From NCBI GenBank assembly GCA_964030785.1, contig OZ034978.1, positions 14,746,453 to 14,810,452 of the forward strand: a DNA stretch of 64,000 nucleotides, given 5' to 3'. The position numbers and the translations under genes were made by a program. Source of the DNA: Siderastrea siderea (Eukaryota; Cnidaria; Anthozoa; Scleractinia; Rhizangiidae). How positions within the stretch are numbered: the first letter of the stretch is position 1; each line of letters starts with the position of its first letter. Shown here piece by piece: positions 14,301-26,300 of the stretch. The notes under the pieces are model-generated. The model worked only from the letters and a program-made list of their open reading frames with translations. It was not told the origin of the DNA and searched no databases.

Positions 14301-17300
14301 GTTGGGTATGGTCAAGCTGTGGAGGACCTAAGGGAGCTAGTTGGACCCGGGGGCCTACCCTCCCACCTTGTGCGCCCCCGTTTTATTGCTCCGAGATGGG
14401 AGCTTGAGTTCGGGAGGCCAGCTTGACATTCACATTTCTATCTCTTGACAAGCCTATCCCTTCACATCTCCGGTTGAGGTCATTCATATCATTCTCATTG
14501 AAAATGAGAAAAACATTACAGAATTCGTGAGAAAAGCAACATGGTGAAAACTCACCTCTTGTTGGTGTAGGTGAAGGCGAAACTGAAAAGGAAGGTACAG
14601 GCACGATAAACACCTTAAAGGTAACGTTATTTTGGACAATCTACCACAAACAAACTAGTTTATCAATCAAGATCAGAGCGAAGAACTCTCTAAAATATTG
14701 GAGTATGTATACATCTTGTTATAACTTACTTTAAGTTTTGAAATATAGAGACGTTTTGCGTTTGCCAGCATTGGTGTTCAGTTTGTGGCAATTTATCACT
14801 AGTTCAGCTAGCTTATGATATAACTAATCAAAACAATGTTGCCTGTACGGTGTATCAGAATTTCTTCGATTTGTTTCAAAAAGTACAAACCTGTAGGAGT
14901 GATAATCTGACAGATTTTTGTCCTTATCGCCTTGGACAATGTTTTCAGTCCTCTGAATGATACAACAGAAACGTGCTGCCTATCGCTTGCAATCTGCAGC
15001 AACTGACGTCTTTTGAGTGCTTTTCCAATACCCACGGCAAACACCTCAACGCCTCTTGCTTTCAACAACAACGCTTGTCGTGTCACGCGGTCCTGTGATA
15101 TACCGTCTGTGAGCATGATAAGAATACGCTTACGGTTACGGCGTCTACGTCCACTAAAGAGGTATCTCCTGGTGTAGGCCAACGCCTTGCCGATATAGGT
15201 ACTGCCACGAGGGTACCGCATGCTGTCAATAGCTTGCGTGACGTGCGTGACAGTATTAAGCTGGCCAAATCTAAATAGCGGGATGGGCCTCGTGGAGAAG
15301 AGAACAGCACCGACGCGTGACTGGGTTCTTGAGATAGGTAGTGTGCCAACGATGGTCTTGATGAAGTTAAGCATCAGTCTGAAGTTGCCTCGGCCGTGGT
15401 ATTCTATGCTTCCAGAACCATCGATCAAGAAGCCTAGGTCTACAACGGTTTTGCACACTGGAATAACAAAGAATAAATCAGTTTCATACTGGCACGTGAA
15501 TCTCAACATCGATCACTCCTTTACTTTACCTAACAGTGGTTTGAGGTCAGTTCTACTCAAATCACAAACAACAAATCAACCACACCGTTAGTCTAGCAGT
15601 CCAACTTCCGCTAATAAACAACTCCTGTAGTCGGATGCTTGTTCTGAGCGGGCACTCTGTCGTGGTAACAGCCATTTACACACCGCTACAATTAAAGCAC
15701 CCAATATGAAGACGCCTCCTAAGCGAACAGTTAAATGTGGTCCCAAGGTTATTCTCTTACAGGGGAGTCAATTGAGAGGCCTATAAGCCAATATCCCAAA
15801 GCACTTACTTTCACAGAAAACATCTATACCGTTAGTCCTATTGACGAGCCAGTATAACATTTGGGTAATTATCTAACGGGAACTAATACAGGGTAGCATC
15901 GCCTTAGAAATTAAAAAACAAAATGTTTGAAATGTTGTATATATTATTTTTCCCGAAGTTTTAAGAGATTCATAGTTCTAATTTTCCAATTGATAACTTT
16001 TACTTATAAATTCTCAAAGTATGTCATACGAATGAGATAGCTAATCGGTGCCTACCAGGGAAAAGATTGAAAGACAAGCTAGAACTTTGAAATTTGGAAT
16101 TTAGCAACCGTATACGCATCCCAAAGTATGACATGTACGAGCGCGTTGTTATGTTATATATAGCTAAACAAAGGGATTTTCCTATGTTTTTCCGAAAAGA
16201 AAATCACATCTGAAAACACTCGCCCACCGGTTGTTGAAATCCGCTTGCAGTTTTTCTTGATATTAAACACGCATCTCTTTCTTAAGAAACATGGAGTAAC
16301 AATTTTTTTTATTTGGAGACTAACATCTATACGCAGAAAAACAATCTGGCGAGTTTGAGGCAACAAAATTCATACCTGGTGGTGGAGGTGCTGGTGGTGG
16401 CTGTCCTAGAGCAATTAAGAGAAAAACATCGAGGTTAAAAAAATTCAGGCTTTTATTGTTTTGTTCTTATCCCCCAATTAACAGGGCCTGTTCACAGGCT
16501 ATACCTATCTGTACGCCCTGTTGGCTGTTAGTTCATACAGCTTGAAAAAGAACGTGCAACGAATCCATTATAGGAGAGGTTAATTCCCAGTAAGATATTC
16601 TCCTTTATAAGCCATAACATAAAGTTGTATTAGGGCAGACTTACTCTTGAAACATCTCTTTGCAGCATTCATGATCTGCTTCCGGTTCAGCGCCACACTG
16701 TACACCTGAACACAAGACACCCTACCCCGGAAATATCGCCGATCGCCTATCTTTGCGCCCATTCGCACCGGGCGATTCGTAGCCAGGCGAATCCGTCCGA
16801 TGTTAGTCCGAACCACAGGTCGGTTGTTCACCCAGAGAGTTGCCATGCCTGTGTTTCCATCGTACGTCGCACCGATGTAATTCCACGCCTTGTAACGTAC
16901 ATTTCCGCCGTGGGTGACGAGTGGCGTAGTAAAACGCCCATTGCGTTTCACAAACCGTGCAAAGAACTGTCGTGGTCGTGTCATCCAAAGATGGACGCCC
17001 CATCGCGGGCCACGATTGTAGTTGAAGATGGGTCCCGAACGTCCAAAATGTAGTACCCAGGCCAGAACCGTGATAGAATTTCTGGTGTCTAGCTTCCCTG
17101 TATTTGGGAACTCAATGTAGCTGTTTTTATTCCCAAAGAACTCCGTAGCTGTGTTCGGCCATCCGTCAGGTCCTGGTCCAGTTCGTACACCAACGAGTCT
17201 GCCGGTTGGGTTACGATTTCTGCTGACGTCACGCCCTTGGTATTGTTCGTCTAGAGGGTATATAGCAACGATGCGAGGAAGTCCTGGAAAGGAACCAATA

Positions 17301-20300
17301 GAAATATTGAGTCAAAACGAACTCAACAGCAACACCTAAAGCCGGAAATCGTGGAGAAAGTCTTAATAACGAGGTCAGCGTTTCAAGGAAGTGTAAAACT
17401 GAAAAAGAGCGTTAAACTCATCAACAATAGATGAGCTTGGGCGTTGGTGCCTCAAGGTTGGTGGAGCCCGGCGATGCACAGCAGGGAAGGAGGTATCCAT
17501 GGTAACCCTGAAGCGGCCACCACCCACCTAGGCACCGTCACACTGAAGGACTCAGTGGAATACTTACCAACCTACCACGAGGCTCTATGACCTACCCGAG
17601 GGAGGGTGGGCCGGGCAAAAATTGCGAAGCTTGCGAGCAACTGTGCTAGCGAAATGAGCTTGCGAATGATAGCGAACAACACGCTGCGTGAAAGGTCACG
17701 AAGAGCCCCTGCGAGGGCCCTAGGGCCACCCCGCGCTATAAGCGACCAGCGGTAGCGGCCTACTGCGTATAGGCGTCACGGAGTGCCCCAGCGAACCGCC
17801 AAGGTTGCAAGCGAGCTTCCTGCATCAAACGGTTGCTAGAGAGCATTGCTTCGAGGTTAACTTTGCCTAAATTACATTTAGCCACATTTAAACTCATCAA
17901 CAATAGATGAGCTTGGGCGTTGGTGCCTCAAGGTTGGTGGAGCCCGGCGATGCACAGCAGGGAAGGAGGTATCCATGGTAACCCTGAAGCGGCCACCACC
18001 CAAACCCCCAACCCCAGGGTGCTTGAAAAGGAGGGGCCAGCGAAGAGGGAGAATGGGACCTCCGACTCCAAAACCCCAAGCACCATGTGGCCAGCATGCA
18101 CAAGAAAAGCCAAAAAAAAAACTAGCACTTACCCAGTCCCAGAGCAGGCTGCGAGCCAACCGAGCTGCGATGCTAACTGAAGGGAAGGATGTTGACGTAC
18201 TCTCACAGTGATTCTCGCCAACCAGATGAACCTCAGCCTGACCGTGACGGAGGACAAGATGAGCAATCACAAGGTAAAGCCGAATTACGCCAGACGATTG
18301 GAAAGACTCGCCAAGGCTTCCGACGGAGTTCTTATATACAGCTGGTAAGCGTTACTTGTCCAACGCCCTAGAGCCTGAATAAGGTGATCTGGGACACCGT
18401 TGCGAGCCGCGACAGTCGCTGCTCCGATGCGGAAGCTGTGGCTGGAAAAATTGCCTGAAATCCCAGCTGAAGACAGGATTTCTCTTAGCCAGTTCGTCAG
18501 AGTAGCGCGAGACAGAGGTTGGCCAGATTGGAGCAGAAATAATGGGCCAGGCTGATTACCCCGCAGTGCCAGGTAAGACAGCATGGCGTGGACAGCGCAG
18601 AGAGGAGCCTTTCCCAAACCAATGTGAATGAAGCAGCCCTTTCGGAACGGGTCCGTCTTGGATGCTTTAATCCAGATACGCATGCCTGAGGGAGAGAGCG
18701 TGGAGTCCACTGAGACATCTGCAACTGACAAATGAAGCTCTGGCGAGAAGCTGGCTAGGTTGGGCACAGTAAATTCAGCTGAACGCAGAAAACCAAAATA
18801 GCCCAAGGTGCACGCTGCCCAAAACATGCAGTGATCGAAAGATGAGAGGTCCAAGGCCTGGTGAACGAGAGAAAGAATACTATCGGTCACGGGAAGACGC
18901 CGGGCAGCGGGGGAACCTTGAGAACGCTTTATCCCTCTCATCACGCGTTGTAGGCGCAAGCAGTTAATTAATGGGTCAGGAAAACCTTGCTCGATGTGAA
19001 GAGAGCGAACGGCAGAGAGGTAAACTTTGATAGACGAATGCTGAATAGAATCTGCAAGGAAGGAAACAAACAGACACAGCGTCCATTCATCTACTGGACA
19101 AGGAGATCCGTTTGGATGAAGCTTCCCAGCTTGGAGGCAGAAATCATAAAATTTTCTTTGACCGGAAGCGTATGACTTGCGAGTTGAGGGAGCCAGACCT
19201 TGGACCAGGAATTGCCGGCATCGTTCCTCTAGTAGGGAGGTATCAAGCTGTCCAGAAGAAGCTGTGGGATAGGGCACGGGTTCAGCTGAGCCTCCGGGGC
19301 CAGGCGGCGGAACTCCTGCCAATGAAAGCGAGAAATTGCATCAGCAACATTGTTTTGAATGCCGGGGACATGAACAGAAGAGAAGGAAAACCCCCAACGC
19401 GCAGCAGACAGCAGGAGATCCCGAAGTAGGTGCATCAGAGCAGGAACCTTAGAGGTCCTGGACGTGAGCATAGCCACCACGGACTGATTATCGGAGCGAA
19501 AGAGGACGTGTTTTCTCGACCACTGAGAACCCCACAAATGAGCTGCAATCACCACAGGAAACAATTCTTTGTAGGCGATAGATTGTTGGGCCTGAGTAGG
19601 AGACCACGGGCCGTAGAACCACTGACCCTGAGAGTAGGCACCAAATCCGAGGGATCCAGCAGCATCGGAGGTGACTTCTATGTCAGCTAAAGGGGACATG
19701 CCCGGGTACAGCCAGAACCCGACGCCGTGCCAAGAGGAAAGAAAGCGCTGCCACCACAGTAAATCCTGGCGAAACTCTCGATTGATGCGGATGGGATGAT
19801 CCCTGTTACGAAAGCAGCAAAGCAGATCGATAAGTCTACGAAGAAAGGTTCTGCCAGGCCAAACCACCTTTGCAGCATGGTGCAGGTGACCAATCAGAGA
19901 TTCAAGTTCGCGCTTCTTGCACCAGGTACGCTGGAGCCAGGTGTGAATGAGTTGGTTGAGTGCTAGAAGCTTTTCCTCTGGTAAGCGGGCAACTTGCTGA
20001 ACCGAGTCAAGCTCAATTCCTAGGACGGAAAGAGATGTAGCTGGACCAACGCACTTATTGGGGTGAAGAGGTAGTCCCAGAGACTTGCAGACTGCCAAGG
20101 CGGTGCTCAGGTTGTATGCGCACTGAGGAGAGTGCGGGGGTCCAGCTGTGATGAAATCGTCCAGGTAATGCAATAAGTCGGACACTGCATGCTGGTTAAG
20201 GAGGATCCATTCCACCATATCGGCTACTGAATTGAAGATGGAAGGGGCGGAGCGGAGGCCAAAGGGCAGAGTGAGGTCAACGTAGTACTGGCCACGCCAT

Positions 20301-23300
20301 TTCATGCCTAGTAGAAATCGGTCGTCAGGATGGATGGCTATATTCCGGTAGGCAGCCTCAACGTCGAACTTGGCCATTAAGGCTCCTGGGCCGTAGCGCG
20401 ACACCATGCGGATCACCTCATCCAAGCGAATGTACTGGAGAGTGAACTCCTGGGGGTCAATGCCGTCGTTCACGCTAGAACCTCCAGGAGACGATAAATC
20501 AACGATCAGGCGCCACTTCCCAGGTTGCCCCTTTTTGGGAATAACCCCAAAGCTGCTGATGTGTAAGTTAGGTAACGGAGGGGAGGGAAAGGGGCCGGCA
20601 ACCCTACCCAACATGACCTCGTTGGCCAAATACTCGTCTACCACGTTAGCATGCATGAGGGCCGACTGTTTGTTCTTTTTGGCAGCCTTGAGGTGACCCG
20701 ATGACTGAAAGCCAAGCTTGAAGCCGTTTTGGATACCCTGGAGGACATAGGAGGCCTGCTGCTGGTCTGGATGGCTGGCTAGTTCGCGTGCGAATTCCTG
20801 AGGGTGCAACGGGCTAACGGCAGAGACGGGAGGAAGTACTGAGCCGGCTGCAGTAAGAGAGCAAGAAATGGAATGCCTGATAAGTAAGGGTGGAGAAAAG
20901 CGCTGCGACAACGGCAGGAGGGGATAGGCAAGAAACAGAGGAAACCAAACTAGCTCGAAGGAAATTTATTGCAAAAAACTGCAAGGTACGAAAAATACAT
21001 GATAATCAGACGAGAATCAAGGCCTATAGGCTACAGGTGTGATAAAAACAAGGGAAGGGGGGGGGGGGGCCAAGCCGAGAGACTCGAAAAACTAGCAAGT
21101 ATATATACAACTACGGCACGTGAGGGCCGAACATGAACAATAACAAGCAAAAACTAACAATAATGATCCAAAGTTTCTGTCCACTAATGTACGCCGGGGA
21201 AAGCGTCAAAGTTCGCCTCTCAATGACGTCTGGCCTTCGGGGGAGGGGCGGAAGCTGGGGGAGGTGGAGAAGAGCGTTTGTGGTCGCCCCTGGAGGCAGA
21301 TTCTGTGCGAACGGAACACTCGGAACAGCGATGAGGGCCGGCGCAGAGGCTGCAACGATGGGCGTATCTGCAGTAGTTGTACTGGGACGAACAGCGACCT
21401 CGATTCCATGAACGGCAGATTATTTGCGAAGACGGCGCTCCGGAAGGTTCTGGGAGGTCGGGACTCGTGCCACTAGCACCGGGACGAAGAGAAGCCCCGG
21501 CCGCGTGGAAGTTGAAAAGCTCAGAGTTCATGGATGACCAGTCCACCAGCTTGGTCGCGGCTGCGTGTTGGCGAAAGGCTAAGTCGTAGGCACGCCATAC
21601 CCGACCGCTAAAATGGCGCTGCGTCTGCAAAATTAGCAGCTTGTAGCAAGTTAGGTCTTTCCAGCGGTGTGGAAAGTAAGAGGTTAAAATCAGCGTGAAG
21701 ATGGAAAACGCTTCGGACCATGATACAATGTCGTCGATCTTACGACGATGTTTCTTCGCCGAAGGTGTGACGACCAAATGACCGCCGAAGTAAACTTGCG
21801 ACTCAGGTTCCTTCTCCGTAATATTCGCCGACAGCAAATCCCCCAGATCGATGAACTTGCCGGCGAGAATTTGGCTCACTGTCTTTGCCGGAACCGGAGT
21901 AAAGCCAGGGGGCAGGACGAACGGCTGTTGGAAGGACGAAGGCAGGCCAAGACTCGCGGAACCAACGGGGGATGGCACGGAAGGAGAATTACCCGAGGCG
22001 ATCGCCAGGCTAGGAATCGCCGAGCGAGGAGGCGCGAAGGTTGATATAAAAGAAGGAACAGAAAGCATTTGCCTACCTTGTGGGGCCACGGGCTGAGGGC
22101 TTGATTGTGCGTTGAAAGGGACTCCAGACGCCAAGAACGACGATGTACGTTGCTCGAGGCCGTTAGCGTGGACAGGAACGCCCCCAGACGAAGATGGCAA
22201 GTTCGCCAGGCCGGGCAAGCACGCGGCTCCAATGTTAGAAGAGGGCGGCGAAATTCCCGAAGACGAAGCTTGGGGAATAACCGGAGCAAGTACAGCTTGG
22301 ACTGCCGACGCCACCGCCGCTACAAAGGCTGGATCGAGCGTGATTGTTGAGGTCGGCGGCGGGACAGGCGTGGCCACGCTTGCAGCAACGGACGACACAA
22401 CAGAAGGAGCTGTCGTGGACGGCAAGGCAGCACTCGAAGACACGAAGAAACTGGCCGACAGGCTGTTGTTGGTGAGGCGTGTAGTGCCCGAGTCGCCCTC
22501 CATATTGCATAAACGACCGAAGAGCGAACGAACAGGGCGAAAAACTTGACAAAAATTGCGAAGCTTGCGAGCAACTGTGCTAGCGAAATGAGCTTGCGAA
22601 TGATAGCGAACAACACGCTGCGTGAAAGGTCACGAAGAGCCCCTGCGAGGGCCCTAGGGCCACCCCGCGCTATAAGCGACCAGCGGTAGCGGCCTACTGC
22701 GTATAGGCGTCACGGAGTGCCCCAGCGAACCGCCAAGGTTGCAAGCGAGCTTCCTGCATCAAACGGTTGCTAGAGAGCATTGCTTCGAGGTTAACTTTGC
22801 CTAAATTACATTTAGCCACATGTAATGAAAACGACAAATTTTGTATCAAGAATGTGAAAGGCACTCAGTTGTTCAACTTACTTGGCACTGTCGGCGATGG
22901 TGACACTGGCTCTAAAGAGACAAAATGATACAGAGACAAAATGATATAAGCTAAGCATTATACGCAAACATTCTCGAAGCAAACTGCAATGAAACAATAA
23001 AAATACTTTTACTGAAGCCTTTACAATAAACACCAACGATAATTCTTGGGGTATGATTGTACAAAGCTTACCCTTCAATGTGTTTGCCGGATCACAGATC
23101 AAAGGTATTCTTTTACCTTAGTGTAGAGGACGATGCGTGCACCGTCAACTAAAAAATAACCCTGTTAAAGTCAAACCCCAGGCTAAGGAACAAGTAACCA
23201 CGTTGTAATGAACAAGCGATTAATAACATCACGAATGGAAGGACCAGACATGCCGACAGAGACCACCAAAATATCTAAAGACGGATAAACTTTTCTCTTC

Positions 23301-26300
23301 TTCTCAGGTTGTGGAGTACGCTTGGATAGGGTCTGAAGTTTTTGCTATCCGTTCCGTATACTCACTACTGCTGCCTCTCTTATATTTCTTCTGCTTCCCA
23401 AGGCCTCACAAATAACGTTATGACTTCAAATCCATATTTGAAAACTTTTTGGTCTTCCAAAAAAGACTAACATTTAACACGAATCAACTTACTTGCACGG
23501 AAACAGAACCTCTTGAGTTTCCTTATCTGATAGGAATTTAACGCTAGATTGTAAATCTGAAGACACGCGATACGACCACGGAAATGCCGGGGATCACCGG
23601 GTCTACGTCCTGATACCGCCGGGTAATTTGTCGCCAGTCGAATCCTTCCGATATTTCGCTGCGTTATAGGAATGGAATCCAACCACATCGTCGCTAATCC
23701 TGTGTTATAGTCATACGTTGCTGCAATGTAGTTCCACACTCGTGATCGAATCCGTCTCGCGATCCTTTTTGTGGTCTTCCGATCGCGACTGACAAACTCT
23801 GCGCGGATTACTTTACGGCTGATCATCCGAAGATTGACTCCGACACCCCTCGGCATGTAATGGAAGACCGGTCCTGCACTTTCGGGCATCAGCCATAAAA
23901 GGATTGTGATGGAGTTCTGTGTATCTAGGCGTCCCGTATTAGGGAAGTATATGTAGCTGTTGGCGAACCCTTGTAGTTGGTAGGAACCTGCAGGAAGTCC
24001 GTCCGGTCCGTTTTTGGACAGCACATTTACAAGTTTCGCGCGTGGGTTTTTGAATGGTCCAATGTCCTTTCCACGATTGATACCATTCAGTGGGTAGATG
24101 CCCATTGCTGGAGGAGGAACTGAGAAAAAGAACATTTTTTTCAGTTGACTTATCAAGACCGAACAGTTTCTGGCTGCTCTCCAACTTCATCATTCATTGC
24201 ACCAAGCCTTATCACGTTCCATGAGAGGCAATCCAGAATCCGGAATCGGGTAAATTATTTCCTAGCCGTCTGGAATCAGAATCTAGGGCTTTGGAATCCG
24301 GAATTCAGCCCCCAGAATCCGGAATGGAATAGCTGGAATCTAGAATACAAACTACTGGACTCCGAATCAGTAATCACGTTATGGCTTGGAATCTTGAATT
24401 CTGCGGTGAGGAAACCAGAATCCAGTTAAAGGAATCCGGATTCCACAATGAGGAATCCGGAATACATCTGCCATACTGTCAGTGACAGCATAGTAATGGC
24501 AACGAGTGATAAAAATACAAAGGATTCTTACCTAGCTTTTGCGTTGGACTTGTCGGTACGGTACTAGGTTCTGTAGGCAACAAGCAAACGTAGTAAAAAA
24601 ATTTCTCAATACACCCTTATACTCTATGCTGACAAAGTATGCGAACCCCTTAGGAGGAACGTCGTGCCCGGCAAGCGCATCTTTGAAAGGACTTAGTTGA
24701 GGAAATGGTTACCCAAAGTAAAATTTATGCTCGAACCACAACAAACGGCCCATTCCTTTCAACAAATGTTTGTATTGGTTAGGTACCCCAAAGCCCATTA
24801 CGCTTGTACAAAGTACTTGCACAAAGAAGTCACTACTTGTGCAATCGACCGAACGAAAAAAAATAGAGAGGGAGAAAACACCGCAAAGGAAGAAGAGGCC
24901 CAAACTTACTCGTTGGTGTTGGTTTTCCTATCGGTTTAGCTGCACATATTTTAGCAACTAATTTTTCCACAACAGTTCTCAGACCCACTCTTGAGCCCGC
25001 GTTGTACACATGGTAACGGTCATATGCCATGGAAGACAGATATCTACTACTTCTTTTTTGACTTATTCCAACGGCAAAAATCTCCACGCCGGCTCGCCTC
25101 AGCATCTTGGCTGGTCGCCTTACGCTGTCATATGAACGTCCACCGGTGAAGACAACCAGGACTTTGGACCGTGCAAACGATCGCCGCGTTCCCGCGTAAA
25201 GGTATCTCCAGGCAAAACGTAGGGCGCGTCCAGTGTAGGAGCGTCCACGTGGAAAGCTTATCTTTCTAACCGCTCTTAGCACGTCGTATTTGCGCGTAAG
25301 ACGCTTGAAGTTAAAGAATGGTGTAGGACTTGTTGAGTAAGTGATGATACCGATGCGAGTGTAGATTCTGGAGACAGCAAAGTATCTGATAAGTTGGTAA
25401 ACGACTCTAAGGATTCGGTTAAATCTGGAGCGAGTGTTAGTGCCGTCCAGGAGGAATCCAAGGTCAATGCGAGCTCTGCAGACTGAAGAAACAAAACAAT
25501 TAGCTCTGTCGGGAATATATGCGAAGGGTCAATTTCACCGCATTTTTTTTTGCCTTACACCTCTAACATGCAGCTACCAAACACAGAAATCCCTTAACCT
25601 ACTTGCACATGCTGGCGTCCGATCCAGCACCCAAGATGTAAAGTGCATCTGAACACACAGGAAACAAAAACTGGGCTAAACAAACTTCAATAGCGTGAAA
25701 ATTTATTTTAATGTCCGCGGTATTTCTCATGACGCCGGTCGACGTTAATTAAATAAAAATACAGCAAACCAGCGAAGTCCTGAGATATTCAATGTTTTAT
25801 GTCTTCACCTGCAACAACGGTCAGAGTGACGTTAGCGAAGATCACTAAAACGTCAACAGTGTACCACCCTGGTCATGAGAACACACAACCAAGAAATCAC
25901 AGTCTTTTTTTTTCTGGGTCTTTCTTCTTAAATAAGAGACAAGCAAAGATTGTTTTATGTTGACCTCGCAGATTAAAAGAAGTCTACAATCAAGAGCGAA
26001 ATTCAAGAAGATTTCCTTACTTTTCCCAGGTGCCAATGTTGGTGGTGGAGTCGGTCGTGGAGGAGTGGGGTAAGCTGATGAAAAATAACACGCAATATGT
26101 TAGGCTAGCCATAAACGAAACGAACTTAGCAACTAAGGAAATCAAGAAAATTGGAGATGATTAGTGCTTATCACCACCAGTGAATTTTTTGCCTTATTGT
26201 TAGGAGTCACCATCAACAGTTCCCGAGCATCGACAGCTAGCACGGCGTAGCTAACACTCAGTCTTAGTTTTGTCAGAAAGAAAGTTGCAATTGGGTACCT

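Larger units (their letters stand above)
17412..22821 (-). mobile_element. Complete DIRS-order (Ngaro/PAT-like) tyrosine-recombinase retrotransposon
   Basis: The element is 5,410 bp with three open ORFs on the minus strand: Gag-like, RT-RNase H and tyrosine recombinase. Its ends are split direct repeats in the order A1 - ORFs - B1 A2 - B2. A1 is 22550-22821 and A2 is 17616-17887 (272 bp each). B1 is 17888-18002 and B2 is 17412-17526 (115 bp each). Copies look identical by eye. B1 and A2 abut exactly at 17887/17888, which equals the junction expected when the two element ends are joined in a circle. It lies in an intron of gene A, same strand, about 60 bp from a mini-exon donor. No methyltransferase domain was seen, which favours Ngaro-like over DIRS/PAT; phylogeny was not done. 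Confidence 0.93.

Noticed and set aside
17412..18002. LTR-type retrotransposon ends or a CRISPR-like repeat pair
   Set aside because: The repeats are split direct repeats of a tyrosine-recombinase element; there is no integrase, no target duplication and no spacer array.
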